A stretch of 64,000 nt of DNA from Sinotaia quadrata (GCA_028829895.1 CM054181.1:98259360-98323359), one strand, 5' to 3'. Shown: positions 1-12,714, counted from the stretch's first letter. Translations and numbers: made by a program. Notes: generated from the letters alone by a model not told the origin.

Positions 1-888
1 TAAGATTTCCTAACTAGACCTCGCTGATTTTTGCAGACCTAAAAACATTCATTAAAAAATCAGCAAGATAAAAAGCACAAGCAATATTTCAGCCAGACAA
101 AAGGCAGTCTGGCAAACACTCAAAATAACAGGCAAGGAAACATCGAAGTCTAGCATGCAAACACTAGTCCGATAAAAGGCAGTGACGCAAAAATAAGTCA
201 GGCAAATACTAGTCAGATAAAAGGCAGTGACGCAAAAATCAGTCAGGCAAATACTAGTCAGATAAAAGTCAAGCAAACAACCTTACAAAAATCAGTCAGA
301 CAAATATCAACCAGTTACAAAAGTCAGTTACACACAAATCTACCGGACGCGAGTCAATCTGATAAAACTCAGTCACCGTTCAGTCTGACACAAAGTAGTG
401 AGAAATAACTCAGTCACAGTTCAGTCTAACACAATGCAGTGAGAAATAATTCAATCTCATAAAGTTCAGTCACAGTCCAGTTTGACACAGGGCAGTGAGA
501 AGTAACTGATCCACATATCAGTCTGACACTGGGCAGTGAGAAGTAACTTTGACAAGAATGTCACAAAAGATGCAGATGTACAAAAGTTACAGAAAAGAAA
601 CGAAAGTCAGCCAGATAATGAAGACAGACAAGTCAATCAGAAACAGTTCGGTCAGACACAAGACAGTCAGATAAAATGCAGCCAGATAAAAGCCAGTCAA
701 AATATTAGCTGTAGGGCAAAAGATTTGGGAAAAGACAGCCAAACAAAGGTTAATTAAGCAAAATTCAACCAGGTATGTGTCATTAGACAAAAAGCTTTAT
801 CAAATATAAAACAGTCGGACAGGTCAATCAACCATAGTCAGACATAAGTCAGTCAGGAAACGATAGTCAGACACAATGAAGTAGAAAA
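1..888. repeat. Degenerate CAGTCAGAC-type repeat tract
   Basis: Short diverged units built around AGTCAGACAAA and CAGTCTGACAC, with better ordered patches: a 45-bp unit (ACTAGTCAGATAAAAGGCAG...) at about 162-270 and CAGTGAGAAATAACT units at 380-550. Short open frames here have no gene-like content. Confidence 0.75.
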
Positions 889-2022
889 ATGTTAGTTCAG
901 CAAACGGCAATTATTAAAAGCTTTTACAGATACGTACAAGGACTGCACCTGATGTATGTAACTGAACTTTTACAAGATGGCGGTAATTTGGTTCTTCGGT
1001 CAGCAAATTCAGACTACTTAAATAAAAGCCAGCAATTGCAGACTAGTTCAAAAGGGTTGTCTGAATTAGTTTTACATAAAAATTGAAGCCAATTTATCAA
1101 ACAAAACACATTGTTGTTTTGCATGGCCATAGTTGTCCTGATGCAGGCCTGATATATTTTACAGCAAATTCACAAATACCTGCTATATCAGACATTTTCT
1201 TTCACAGACATTTAACGAGTGTAGTAGTTATCAGCTATGCTTAACACATACATTTTTTATTCGTCTATATGCATTCCAGCTAGATTACAGACTTTCTTGT
1301 TAGTTTCTAGTCAATCCTAGTAGTTTACAGGTATTCCTAGTAGTTTATTTACTAGTCTTTTGAACACGAGCTTTTCTTGTACTAGTAGTGTGCATACATG
1401 TGTAAGAGCGTGTGTGCATGTGTCAAAGAATTTCTCGGATATTTGTAACGTGTTTGCACGCCAGAGTCTGTGAAGACTTAATCTATTCTTGTGTCAAAAA
1501 AGTAGTAACAGACTTTTGGCAATAAGACAAGGAACAAGCAATACTGAAAAGTTCAGTAACGATGACATGGCTAGTACAAAGAGATTTCAACGTTAGTGTA
1601 AAAGGATTTGAAGGATGTACAGAGATTTTCAAGTTGTAAAGAGAATTTATAAGGGAGAGCACAAAATAGTTTATTTACACAACTCAGAGATTTTAAGGAA
1701 GAGTTATCAGATTTGAAAGAGAGAGAGGGAGGGAGAGAGGGAGGGAGAGAGAGTGTAGAAAGAGATTTGAAGTAAGAGTTAAAATAAACTCTAGAGCGAC
1801 ATTACAGGGTAAAACATAAATAAAATGATGAGAGATGTATAAAATGACTCAGTGAAGGGTCTTGTCTAATTGGCTAGTTGATTGATAGATTAACTCACTT
1901 TGGTGCATTCAGTAACAAAAATATAAAATAACATATCTAAGGCTCTTCTAATCTGTCAATGTTTACAGAACTAATAATTACTATATGCCTTCAACTAGAC
2001 ATGTAGAAATGCTAACACACGC
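889..2022. other. Non-coding, no gene seen
   Basis: AT-rich sequence with a short open frame at 889-1086 that shows no recognisable domain, CTAGTAGTTTA fragments near 1,310-1,350, and a GA-rich stretch (GAGAGAGGGAGGGAGAGAGG) at 1,718-1,755. Confidence 0.6.
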
Positions 2023-2469
2023 ATAGTTTCAAGATATCCAGTGATTGGTGCACTGATCAGTATATGGCTGTAGTTTCAAGATATCCAGTGATTGGTACAC
2101 TGATCAGTATGTGGCTGTAGTTTCAAGATATCCAGTGATTGGTACACTGATCAATATGTGGCTGTAGTTTCAAGATATCCAGTGATTGGTGCACTGATCA
2201 GTATGTGGCTGTAGTTTCAAGATATCCAGTGATTGGTGCACTGATCAGTATGTGGCTGTAGTTTCAAGATATCCAGTGATTGGTACATTGATCAGTATGT
2301 GGCTGTAGTTTCAAGATATCCAGTGATTGGTACACTGATCAGTATGTGGCTGTAGTTTCAAGATATCCAGTGATTGGTGCACTGATTAGTATGTGGCTGT
2401 AGTTTCAAGATATCCAGTGATTGGTGCACTGATCAGTATGTGGCTGTAGTTTCACGATATCCAGTGATT
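2023..2469. repeat. 47-bp minisatellite, 9.5 copies
   Basis: The unit begins TAGTTTCAAGATATCCAGTG. Each unit contains the perfect palindrome ACTGATCAGT and a GATATC site. Copies differ at few positions (GTGC/GTAC, CAAT/CAGT). Confidence 0.95.
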
Positions 2470-3378
2470 AAAATTTCAAAATTCGGTGGATTAATCAACA
2501 AAGTTGAACAACATGAAGGTTGCAGTTTAATGCAACAGTAAAATAAATGAAACGTTTAAGATAATGAAGAGAAAGGGTGTACATATAAAAATGGAGTGAA
2601 AAAAAGGGATTTATTTACTACACACCCACTTGTGGCTAGGATACAAACGAGATTGCATAAAATCTATGATATTTGTTGAAACTTAAGAAGGTTGATTGAA
2701 AGCTTCTCTACGTTATTATGATTTATTTTAATAACCTCACTGTATCCACATATTAGTAACAATTTTAAAACGTGTTTCTGATAAAAAGCAAACCCGTTTC
2801 ACTTCAACAATTCGCTTTAAATAAATTTCAAATGGTTGACAATAAAATTGATTTATTGTGTACATCATTTAACGATATGATTAAAGAAATTCAACAATTA
2901 TCTTAAATATGAGAGATTCTGTTTAATATTTAACTATTTCACTATTATCTAATATAATGGAGAATTTGTTTAATATTTAGCCATTTAACTATTATCTAAA
3001 TTAAAAAAATGAAAATGTGTTTAATATTTAAACATTTCATGTCGCGTGAACAACTGTATGCTGATCAGCGAAAGGTCTTAGGAAGAATTACTGTCCTGAT
3101 CCAAAGAGCCTGTTAACCTCTTTTGTCTTTCATTCCGGAGTTTGATAATTTGCCACAGAACTGTTGGCCAAATTTACAAAATGGACATGAAACACCTTGT
3201 GTTAACTACATTTTGACAGATTCATCGAATTCTTAAATTTATTTCTGTCCACTGTTATTAAAATATAAAGTCACAACATAAATCAGACATTTTGGTTCGC
3301 TAATTGACACTTCATAAAAGTTCCTGTCACTTAATAGATTAATACTTTTGTACATTTTTATTATTAGGAGAATCACAG
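2470..3378. other. Non-coding, no gene seen
   Basis: AT-rich sequence; TTTAATATTTA..CATTT phrases recur three times around 2,920-3,040. No open frame of note. Confidence 0.6.
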
Positions 3379-4721
3379 CTTTCCGCAGAAATGCTGATCA
3401 GAATTTGACGGCTTTCTGCAGAATAGCTGATAGAGTTTGACGGTTTTCTACAGAATAGCTGATTGAGTTTGACGGTTTTCTACAGAATAGCTGATTGAGT
3501 TTGACGGTTTTCTACAGAATAGCTGATTGAGTTTGACGGTTTTCTACAGTATAGCTGATTGAGTTTGACGGTTTTCTACAGAATAGCTGATTGAGTTTGA
3601 CGGTTTTCTACAGAATAGCTGATTGAGTTTGACGGTTTTCTACAGAATAGCTGATTGAGTTTGACGGTTTTCTACAGAATAGCTGATTGAGTTTGACGTT
3701 TTTCTACAGCTGATTGAGTTTGACGGTTTTCTACAGAATAGCTGATTGAGTTTGACGGTTTTCTACAGTATAGCTGATTGAGTTTGACGGTTTTCTACAG
3801 AATAGCTGATTGAGTTTGACGGTTTTCTACAGAATAGCTGATTGAGTTTGACGGTTTTCTACAGAATAGCTGATTGAGTTTGACGGTTTTCTACAGAATA
3901 GCTGATTGAGTTTGACGTTTTTCTACAGCTGATTGAGTTTGACGGTTTTCTACAGAATAGCTGATTGAGTTTGACGGTTTTCTACAGAATAGCTGATTGA
4001 GTTTGACGTTTTTCTACAGCTGATTGAGTTTGACGGTTTTCTACAGAATAGCTGATTGAGTTTGACGGTTTTCTACAGAATAGCTGATTGAGTTTGACGT
4101 TTTTCTACAGCTGATTGAGTTTGACGGTTTTCTACAGCTGATTGAGTTTGACGTTTTTCTACAGCTGATTGAGTTTGACGGTTTTCTACAGAATAGCTGA
4201 TTGAGTTTGACGGTTTTCTACAGAATAGCTGATTGAGTTTGACGGTTTTCTACAGAATAGCTGATTGAGTTTGACGTTTTTCTACAGCTGATTGAGTTTG
4301 ACGGTTTTCTACAGAATAGCTGATTGAGTTTGACGGTTTTCTACAGAATAGCTGATTGAGTTTGACGTTTTTCTACAGCTGATTGAGTTTGACGGTTTTC
4401 TACAGAATAGCTGATTGAGTTTGACGGTTTTCTACAGCTGATTGAGTTTGACGGTTTTCTACAGAATAGCTGATAGAGTTTGACGGTTTTCTACAGAATA
4501 GCTGATTGAGTTTGACGGTTTTCTACAGAATAGCTGATTGAGTTTGACGTTTTTCTACAGCTGATTGAGTTTGACGGTTTTCTACAGTATAGCTGATTGA
4601 GTTTGACGGTTTTCTACAGAATAGCTGACTAGAGTTTGATAGTTTTCCACAGAACTGCTAGCCAGACTTTGATAGCATTCCAGAGAATTGCTGGTCTAAT
4701 GTTTGTTAGCTTTCTGCAGAA
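3379..4721. repeat. 32-bp satellite with higher-order 32/27-bp structure, about 40 copies
   Basis: The main unit is GAATAGCTGATTGAGTTTGA plus CGGTTTTCTACA (32 bp). A shorter 27-bp unit lacks five bases (ACAGCTG instead of ACAGAATAGCTG). The short unit almost always follows a unit with GACGTTTTT instead of GACGGTTTT, so the variants travel as a block, giving a higher-order repeat. Edge copies are diverged (3,379-3,420; 4,620-4,720) and grade into the next array. Confidence 0.95.
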
Positions 4722-5098
4722 CTGCTGATGGGAGTATGTTAGATTTGTACAGAACTGCTGATGGGAGTATGTTAGATTTGTACAGAACTGCTGATGGGAG
4801 TATGTTAGATTTGTACAGAACTGCTGATGGGAGTATGTTAGATTTGTACAGAACTGCTGATGGGAGTATGTTAGATTTGTACAGAACTGCTGATGGGAGT
4901 ATGTTAGATTTGTACAGAACTGCTGATGGGAGTATGTTAGATTTGTACAGAACTGCTGATGGGAGTATGTTAGATTTCTACAGAACTGCTGACGGGAGTA
5001 TGTTAGATTTGTACAGAACTGCTGATGGGAGTATGTTAGATTTCTACAAAACTGCTGACGGGAGTATGTTAGATTTGTACAGAACTGCTTGCTAGTTT
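4722..5098. repeat. 33-bp minisatellite, 11 copies, related to the preceding 32-bp family
   Basis: The unit is ATGGGAGTATGTTAGATTTG plus TACAGAACTGCTG. It aligns with the 32-bp unit through TTT.TACAGAA..GCTGAT..GAGT. Because 33 is a multiple of three, a 130-codon frame (SMLDLYRTADG repeated) is open at 4,703-5,095; it has no other gene features and is not called a gene. Confidence 0.95.
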
Positions 5099-5775
5099 GA
5101 CAGCACTGTATAGAGGTGGTGGTCGGAATTTGATAGTTTTTGACAGAACGTATTCTGTAGAGTGTAGAGTATAGACCTTCGTGAAAGCTGGAAGCAGTTA
5201 TTTATAATACAAGCGCTACCCCACCCCGCCCCAAGCCCATCGCTGTCCGCTGTATGGTGAGACGAGCAAGACAAGAAAAGTAGTTTGTGCAATCTAAAGT
5301 GTCGTCTATTTTTTGCATTTATGTTAATCGTTTCATCGCCATTGTAATTCTTAAAATAGGTTTTCGAGTTAATTGTCCTATGTCAATGTTTGCTTCGAGT
5401 GTTGCCAAGGAAACATTTTTGTCAGTAGGAAGAGCAAATGACTGGTCAATTCTAATTGCATAATTGTATGAGGTACATTTTAAAAATCAAAATACGATTT
5501 AAATTAAGTAAAACACGGCATTAAAATAAAAATAAATAAGAATGAAATTTGCATTGAAAATAAAGATAATTTTAAAACTAACTTAAGTTTAGTTAATCAA
5601 AATTTTAAAGCAAGTGTAGTTTGGCTTTAAGGTCAAGATTCGATTTAAGTTTACGTACGTGTGTCTTTGGAAACAAAACGACATTTAAATAAATGAATAT
5701 ATAACCTAAAACCAATTTATGAATTTAATCCAGAGAAGCTTAGAAACAAACCAATATAATCACTAAAACCATTTT
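5099..5775. other. Non-coding, no gene seen
   Basis: Starts with a GC-richer patch (CTACCCCACCCCGCCCC near 5,216) and continues AT-rich. No domain was recognised in any frame. Confidence 0.6.
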
Positions 5776-6068
5776 GAATCTAAAATCGAGATACGATAAA
5801 AATACTGGAGATTGACTAACAATAAAACTAATGGAGATTGACTCAAAACTCAGGATACAATAGAACTAATGGAGATTGACTCTAAAATCAAGATACAATA
5901 AAACTAATGGAGATTGACTTTAAAATCAAGATACAATAAAACTAATGGAGGTTAACTTTAAAATCAAGAGACAATAAAACTACTGGAGTTTGAATCAAAA
6001 ATCAAGATACGATAAAACTAATGGAGGTTGACTCTAAAATCAAGATACTATAAAACTAATGGAGATTG
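5776..6068. repeat. 38-bp minisatellite, about 7 copies
   Basis: The unit is GAGATTGACTCTAAAATCAA plus GATACAATAAAACTAATG, with single-base variants and a diverged 5' edge. Confidence 0.9.
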
Positions 6069-6076
6069 TGAAAACG

Positions 6077-6140
6077 TGGGGTTATATAACCTTCCCTCAA
6101 TATGAATAATTAATTTATAAATATTAATTATTATAACCCC
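6077..6140. repeat. Small inverted repeat with AT palindrome core
   Basis: TGGGGTTATA (6,077-6,086) is inverted as TATAACCCC (6,132-6,140). GGTTATATAACC at 6,080-6,091 is a perfect palindrome, and AATTAATTTATAAATATTAATT fills the core. It sits exactly between two minisatellites and could form a cruciform. Confidence 0.6.
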
Positions 6141-6244
6141 TCACCTTGACCGGGGCTTTGTCTTTTGCAGTCATAATTATGTTTCTCTTTGAGCATTGGG
6201 ATAAATATAAATATTTGCGTAGGAGTTAGTATGTATGCTTGTAT

Positions 6245-6740
6245 ATGACATATTTATAGCAACATCTCTTTATATATCTATAGTAAAATATGTAACATAT
6301 TTATAGCAACATCTCTCTCTATATATCTATAGTAAAATATGTAACATATTTATAGCAACATCTCTATCTATAGGAAAATGTGTAACATATTTATAGCAAC
6401 ATCTCTCTATATATCTATAGGAAAATATGTAACATATTTATAGCAACATCTCTCTATATATCTATAGGAAAATATGTAACATATTTATAGCAACATCTCT
6501 ATATATATATCTATAGGAAAATATGTAACATATTTATAGCAACATCTCTATATATATCTATAGGAAAATATGTAACATATTTATAGCAACATCTCTCTCT
6601 ATATTTATCTATAGGAAAATATGTAACATATTTATAACAACATCTCCCTCTCTCTATATATATCTATAGGAAAATATGTAACATGTTTATAACAACATCT
6701 CTCTCTCTCATATATATATCTATAGGAAAATATGTAACAT
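6245..6740. repeat. 46-55-bp minisatellite with embedded TA/CT microsatellite, about 9 copies
   Basis: The constant part is ACATATTTATAGCAACATCT and ATCTATAGGAAAATATGTA. Between them a CTCTCTATATATAT tract varies in length, so the period is not fixed. Confidence 0.9.
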
Positions 6741-6956
6741 ATTTTAGTTTTAAAACTCGCCGCTCACATGAAATGCGATTAATGTCATACAAAGATTGAC
6801 AGTTAAAAGAACTTTAGGTACTATTGCCATTACGTCTTTGTCATGCAAACTTAGATTAATATGTAAATAATGTAGGCAAACTGTTTTCGACTGGCGTTAT
6901 CTTAAGGTGGGAGGGTTTGAATATGTTTGTGAATGTGCGTGAGGACAAATTATGGT

Positions 6957-6994
<38 letters not shown>

Positions 6995-7017
6995 TGTGTG
7001 TATGTGTGTGTGTGTGT

Positions 7018-7060
<43 letters not shown>

Positions 7061-7074
7061 TGTGTGTGTGTGTA
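6957..7074. repeat. (TG)n with regular TATG interruptions
   Basis: About 118 bp of TG dinucleotides broken by TATG about every 12-30 bp. It produces open frames of alternating Cys/Val or His/Thr that are not genes. Confidence 0.95.
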
Positions 7075-7381
7075 GAAATGTTTAACATTCATCTTTATAT
7101 AAATCAAGTCTTAATAGACGTGCACTTGCCACCAAGGGAGCAATTTTCTGTCAATAAACAAGCACAGTACGATTACACCATACTGCCTAGAAAGATTCTG
7201 CTGTCGTGTTGTCTTCCCTTGCAAATGGAATGCTTATAAGAAAGAGTACAACACCTAGGTCATAGGGAATTGTAGAAATGGTGAAGTTTAATTTGCATAC
7301 CCTGGTTCAATCATCATACTTTGTTCAAATCAAAGCACCTCCTGTAGTGTTCTCGATAGGAACTAAAGTACATTCGCAATT

Positions 7382-7725
7382 GATTTTCCTGTATTAGCGT
7401 TTATTTAGCATTGCGTTTCATTATTAGCATTGATATTCACACATTAACATTGATTTTCCTGATTTAACATTGATTTTCAGTTTTAACATTGATATTCACA
7501 CATTAACATTGATTTTCCTGATTTAACATTGATTTTCACGTTTTAACATTGATTTTCACATATTAACATTGATTTTCACGTATTAACATTGATTTTCACG
7601 TATTAACATTGATTTTCACATATTAACATTGATTTTCACGTATTAACATTGATTTTCACATATTAACATTGATTTTCACGTATTAACATTGATTTTCACG
7701 TATTAGCATTGATTTTCATTAGTCA
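7382..7725. repeat. 20-bp minisatellite, about 15 copies
   Basis: The unit is ATTAACATTGATTTTCACGT with CACAT/CACGT variants. The left edge degenerates (CCTGATTT, CAGTTTT) from 7,382 to 7,520. Confidence 0.95.
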
Positions 7726-7790
7726 CATTGAAATTGTAATCGTTCACTGTGGACAGGAATCCTTCTTGGTCAACAGCAGTTTCGGCAGTT

Positions 7791-8040
7791 TTCTTACTTT
7801 TAGTTGCTGTTGACTTCAGTAGGACTTACTTTTAGTTACTGTTGACTTCAGTAGGACTTACTTTTAGTTATTGTTGACTTCAGTAAGTCTTACCTTTAGT
7901 TACTGTTGATTTTTATGCTTGTCTTAGTCTATGATGATTTTAGTGGATAATGCTTTGTGTTTGTCTTAGTCTATGATGACTTTATTGGGTAATACACGGT
8001 GCCTGTCTCAGTCTACGTGACTTCAGTGGGTAATACTTAG
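7791..8040. repeat. Degenerate ~32-bp array (left arm of an interrupted array)
   Basis: Units are CTTACTTTTAGTTACTGTTGACTTCAGTAGGA, grading into GTCTTAGTCTATGATGACTT...GGTAATAC. The same phrase family resumes at 8,704 after an unrelated segment. Confidence 0.8.
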
Positions 8041-8703
8041 GTAGGCTGAGTAAACAGAGTAAGCAAGCAGGGGAAAGAAAAGACAGCACACTCCACAACA
8101 AGTTTAAAAACAACATCAACCACAACATAGGCAGCAACTGAAACCACCTCATTCAAGGGCATGAGCTACAGACCACAGCAGTGGAACAACAACCACTATT
8201 ACCAAAATCAGCGGGGGTACTACAACTACCAAGTCGCCGACATTATTTTTCATTTTGGAGGCTCTAAATGTACCCCCCCCTTCCATTACTAGCCTGGAGC
8301 TGGTCCAGAAGACGTTATGTTGGAGGCTCTATATGTACCCACCCCTCTCCATCACTAGCCTAGAACAGGTCCAGAAGACCACACAAAATAACCAGAGGCA
8401 GGATAGGAACAATCAGCGCCACTTAAAAGGGAAGAACATCCCGGGCGAATGTTCCCACTAGATACAGATCTGGTGTTAGATTAGCCTGGGCTTACCCACA
8501 CACCCCTCTCCCCTCGGAAGTTCAACGGTTTCCGGGCACTGCCAAGAAAAAAAAAGCAAAAAGCACGAAAAAGCAACAAACACGTAAGCGCGGACATCAC
8601 GGACCGTACAGAATCACAAAGAAATAACGAACGAAAGTCGATTTAGCCAGTAGGTCCAACCACCCAATCCCCTTCCCCCAAAACCACACCCTCATCAGCG
8701 CGA
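8041..8703. other. GC-richer unique segment interrupting a tandem array
   Basis: It is less AT-rich than both flanks and lacks the flanking repeat. It contains a 70-bp near-duplication (TTGGAGGCTCTA..TGTACCC, at 8,252 and 8,321), Asn/Gln/Tyr-rich open stretches (8,160-8,250) and A-rich runs (AAGAAAAAAAAAGCAAAAAG). It may be an inserted element or a retroposed fragment. No family was recognised and no target-site duplication was found. Confidence 0.5.
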
Positions 8704-9375
8704 AATGTTAATATTTTGTGTTTGCCTTAGTCCATGTCTTCAGTATGTTTTATACTATGTGTTTTTCTTTGTCAGTGATGACTTTGCAATATTTGTCTAT
8801 GATGAACTTTCGTAATATTTGTCTGTGATGACTTCGTAATATTTACCTGTGATGACTTCGTAATATTTGTGATGACATTGTGTTATTCTTAACACTTTCT
8901 TCAGTAGGTCTTTTTATTTTGTGTTTTGCCTTAGTCTATGGTGACTTCAGAAGAGAATATTGTTAGATTGTTTTAGTCTATGAACACTTCATTAGGTCAC
9001 TGTTTAGCTTTTTCTTATTATATGATGACTAAATATATCTTTCATATTGTCTTATATCAGTAGGTTTTTACACTTGTATTGTTTTAGTCTATGATAATTT
9101 CAGTATGTACTACTTTGTGAAGGCTCGAATCTGTGTGATGACATAATTTACAATGGTCTTAGTATATGATTACTTCGGTAGGTCGTATACTTCGTGTTTG
9201 TCGTAGTCTCTGATGACTTCAATAGAGAATTCTCCTTTGGTCTTAGTATTACGACTTTACTAGTAGTACTGATTGTTTGTCTTTCTGCCGACTTTAGTAG
9301 ATAATACTTTTAGTATTATGACTTCAATAGTAATCCTGTTTGCTTGTCGTAGTCTGTGACGACTTCAGTAGAAAA
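8704..9375. repeat. Degenerate ~30-45-bp array (right arm of the interrupted array)
   Basis: Diverged copies of GTTTGTCTTAGTCTATGATGACTTCAGTAGG..AATAC, with lengths varying strongly from copy to copy. Confidence 0.8.
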
Positions 9376-9615
9376 TACTCTTTTAGTCTTAGTATTACGA
9401 CTTTAAAATTACTGGTTTTCCATGTCTCACTGATTAATATAATGCTCAGCGTTAACTCTACAATCACTGGCGTACGAACAGCCCACTGCTGGTGTCGCTA
9501 TGGCTCTCTGATTGATACAATGTTAACAAGCTATAAGTTGATTGGGTAAAAGAGTAAGGCTACAACTGTTAGAAAGACACCCGTAGATAGACAGCACAAG
9601 TAGCATTGCAAGTAT

Positions 9616-10096
9616 TTAAGAGACACACCTATCACTGTATTAAACTAGTACGATTGTAATGTTTACAAGGTCTAGCACTGTCTTAAACAAATACGAATTT
9701 AATTTTTACAAGACACCTATCATTGTATTTAACTACTACAATTTTGATATATATAAAACACCTATCATTGTATTTAACTACTACAATTTTGATATATATA
9801 TAAAACACCTATCACTGTATTAAATTAGTACGATTTTAATGTTTACAAGACACCTAACGCTGTATTAAACTAGCACGATTTTAATGTTTACAAGACACCT
9901 AACGCTGTATTAAACTAGCACGATTTTAATGTTTACAAGACACCTAACGCTGTATTAAACTAGCACGATTGTAATGTTTACAAGACTCACCTATATGCAT
10001 TAGACTAGTGCACATTTGATATTTGCAAATCATCCATCACTGGATTAAACTAGTACGAATATTTTGCTTACAAGACATACCTAAACTGGATTAAAC
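9616..10096. repeat. 45-bp minisatellite, about 10 copies
   Basis: The unit is AGACACCTAACGCTGTATTA plus AACTAGCACGATTTTAATGTTTACA. Central copies (9,845-9,985) are nearly identical and the outer ones are diverged. Confidence 0.9.
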
Positions 10097-11315
10097 TAGT
10101 TAGATCTCATTAGTTGAATCTCTAGCAAAGTTAATTCTTTTCATGTGTTAGATCTCATTAGTCGAGTCTCTAAAAGTGTGTAATAATTGTTCTGTACTCT
10201 ATAATTTTATGTTTATACGTCAAAAGCAACACACTTGATGCGTGACACTTATAAAGTAAATTCATGTACGTGCACATAAACAGTAGATTCTGACACCCCC
10301 TCTCCCCCGAAAATTATGAACAGCATTCTTTTGTACACAACGTCAGCTGCTCTAACTTGGATCCAAGTCGCTCTCGACAACAGAGAACTTGAAACGTCAC
10401 TTCCTTTTCAAGGAGGCGCTATCAATCAAAGAGCTCGAAGCGTCACTCCTTGCAAGCGGACATGATCTGAATCAAAGGTGACAGATTTGACGTGAAGAGA
10501 GCGTGCTACAACGTTCCGGGCTTGACATCTGAGGCGACCCTCCTACCTGCACGCTGCATTATGTTTTCGACTACATGCGTAACTTCAACAAGAAAAGCTG
10601 CATACACTGCCGGAAATTAACACCATAATCAGACACAAGAAGTAATTGAAAACCGCAAACGGATCGTCGAAATATTCAATGCTTTCAAATGCTGCCGTTC
10701 GGCAATGTTTTGCATTAGAATGTGTGATCCCTAGGGGCTCATGTTGAGCTGTGGCAAAGCAAGGGAAACCCAGCATCGATCACATAGCGATCCCTTATTC
10801 GTTTGTTTCGTCACCAAGGTCCGGGATTGCGGGAGTAAATACGTGAGGCTAAATAGGACGGCTTCAAACCGCCAGCCATTAATGTTCCTCGTTTTAGTGA
10901 GAGTTTATGTTAATGACTTAACAGCTCATGAGATGAAAGTCAGTGAGAATTTATGTGGATGACTAATAGTTTATGACGAGGAGATGAAAGTCCGAAGCTG
11001 TTCTTGAGCTCATAAGAAAGAACATTTATGTTTTGCCTGATAAATGTCTTCAAGCCTTTCTGATATTGCAACTAGCCTTTCTTGATCTTAAGGAAAAAGT
11101 CTGGAAGGTGATGTTGAGTTCTACAAAAGAAATGTTTTAGTAGGGAAATATTTCTCATTGCTGCTGATACCAATGGCTGACCGTTCTTTATCTTGAAAAT
11201 GAGAAAGTTGGTTTGGGATCTTCATCAGGTATTATTCACATATATTGGGATTTGTCTGGAATAGACACACTGTGCTATAGGTGTTCTACAATCAAATTGA
11301 TTTATCTCAAACGGT
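10097..11315. other. Non-coding, mostly unique sequence, no gene seen
   Basis: 10,310-10,860 is relatively rich in CpG and non-repetitive (CACTTCCTTTTCAAGGAGG, ACGTTCCGGGC), which makes it one of the few candidates for conserved regulatory sequence. Short open frames on both strands carry no recognisable domain. Confidence 0.5.
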
Positions 11316-11450
11316 AGGTCAGTGTGACTTCTGGTGTTGTAACTGCGTCATATTGGGATCTGTCTTCATAGATAAGGTCAGTGTGACATCTGGTGTTGTA
11401 CCTGCGTCATATTGGGATCTGTCTTCATAGATAAGGTCAGTGATTTCAGA
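11316..11450. repeat. 59-bp duplication, 2.2 copies
   Basis: The unit begins GGTCAGTGTGAC(T/A)TCTGGTG and ends CATAGATAA; the third copy stops after GGTCAGTG. Confidence 0.9.
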
Positions 11451-11544
11451 ACTTTAGTACTTCGTTCCTAGAGATAATGTCTCAACAGTCCCGAATTGGG
11501 TTTAAGATGCAGACATCCCGATAGCAGAGACTGTACAATAAGTT

Positions 11545-11655
11545 AGTTCATCCTTAGTTCTCATATTCTAGTACTAACACTCCTTTCCTTATTTCTCATC
11601 TTTTAATAGTAACACTTCTTTCCTAAGCTCTCATCCTCTAGCAGTAACACCCTTT
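11545..11655. repeat. Degenerate ~37-bp repeat, 3 copies
   Basis: TCTCAT..TCTAGTA.TAACAC..CTTTCCTTA recurs three times with several differences per copy. Confidence 0.7.
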
Positions 11656-11788
11656 GCTCTGCGTAGTCAATTAAAATAAACATTTGCTGGCACTTGTCTT
11701 TATTTGGATGCGAGGTCTATGGAGAAATGTTATGAGATAAAATAATGAAGTGTTAATATAAGAATTTGTTTCTGCTAGATTCATTTGC

Positions 11789-11876
<88 letters not shown>

Positions 11877-11877
11877 G
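11789..11877. repeat. (ATCT)22 microsatellite
   Basis: Uninterrupted ATCT tetranucleotide on the plus strand. Confidence 0.98.
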
Positions 11878-12219
11878 GCTAGCTTGTCCCTCTGAAACAT
11901 CTGTCCACGAAGATTGTGGTTGGCGAAGTCTACGGAAAGTGAATTGTATTGACGACCGGAGCCTATCGGCCAATGACTATACCACAAACACTTTTCGCGG
12001 CCGATCGATGCCGGATATAGAACATGATCTTAAGCTGACTGTTTTCAAAAGAAGCTTAGAAAGCGCATTCGTTCAAGATATAATCAATTACTCTTGTAAG
12101 AACAAAGATGAAACACGATTCGCAGGCAACAAGATTGTAACCTCCGGAAATAAACCAACCGAAAAGTATACATTCGTTACAAACCATATACATGCATATT
12201 AGTGACTCAGTACAAAGTA

Positions 12220-12563
12220 AACACATTATCTTACTTTGCCACTAGAAATAGATGTAAATTGATTAACACATTGTCTTATTTTGCCTATACAAATAGATCT
12301 AAATTGATTAGTCCACGTTGTCTTATTTTGCTTGAATAATTAGAAGTAAATTGATTAACCCACGTTGTCTTATTTTGCCTGTATAATTGATTAATCCACG
12401 TTGTATTATTTTGCCTGCGCAAATAGATCTAAATTGATTAACCCACGTTGTCTTGTTTTGCCTGTATAATTGATTAACCCACGTTGTCTTATTTTGCCTG
12501 TATAATTGATTAATCCACGTTGTATTATTTTGCCTGCGCAAATAGATCTAAATTGATTAACAC
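12220..12563. repeat. 36/47-bp composite minisatellite, about 8 units
   Basis: A 36-bp unit (ACCCACGTTGTCTTATTTTG plus CCTGTATAATTGATTA) alternates with a longer unit in which GCGCAAATAGATCTAAATTG replaces GTATAATTG, giving a two-step higher-order pattern. Confidence 0.9.
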
Positions 12564-12684
12564 AAGGAAAGACGATGGACATTAGTTGCATTTTCAGATC
12601 AGCTATGTAATTGAAATAGATTAGATAGATTTAGACAGATGAATAGACTGAGAGACAGAATGGCTGACAAAATTTCACGATGAC

Positions 12685-12714
12685 ATCTATCTATCTATCT
12701 ATCTATCTATCTAT
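12685..12714. repeat. (ATCT)7 microsatellite
   Basis: Short ATCT array on the plus strand. Confidence 0.95.

Noticed and set aside
4703..5095. 130-codon SMLDLYRTADG repeat protein
   Set aside because: The array is a 33-bp satellite related to the neighbouring 32-bp family, whose period cannot encode a continuous repeat; the frame is fortuitous.
6856..7239. His/Thr and Cys/Val frames (also at 21,257, 24,030, 17,772 and 55,217-55,535)
   Set aside because: Translation of CA/TG dinucleotide arrays.
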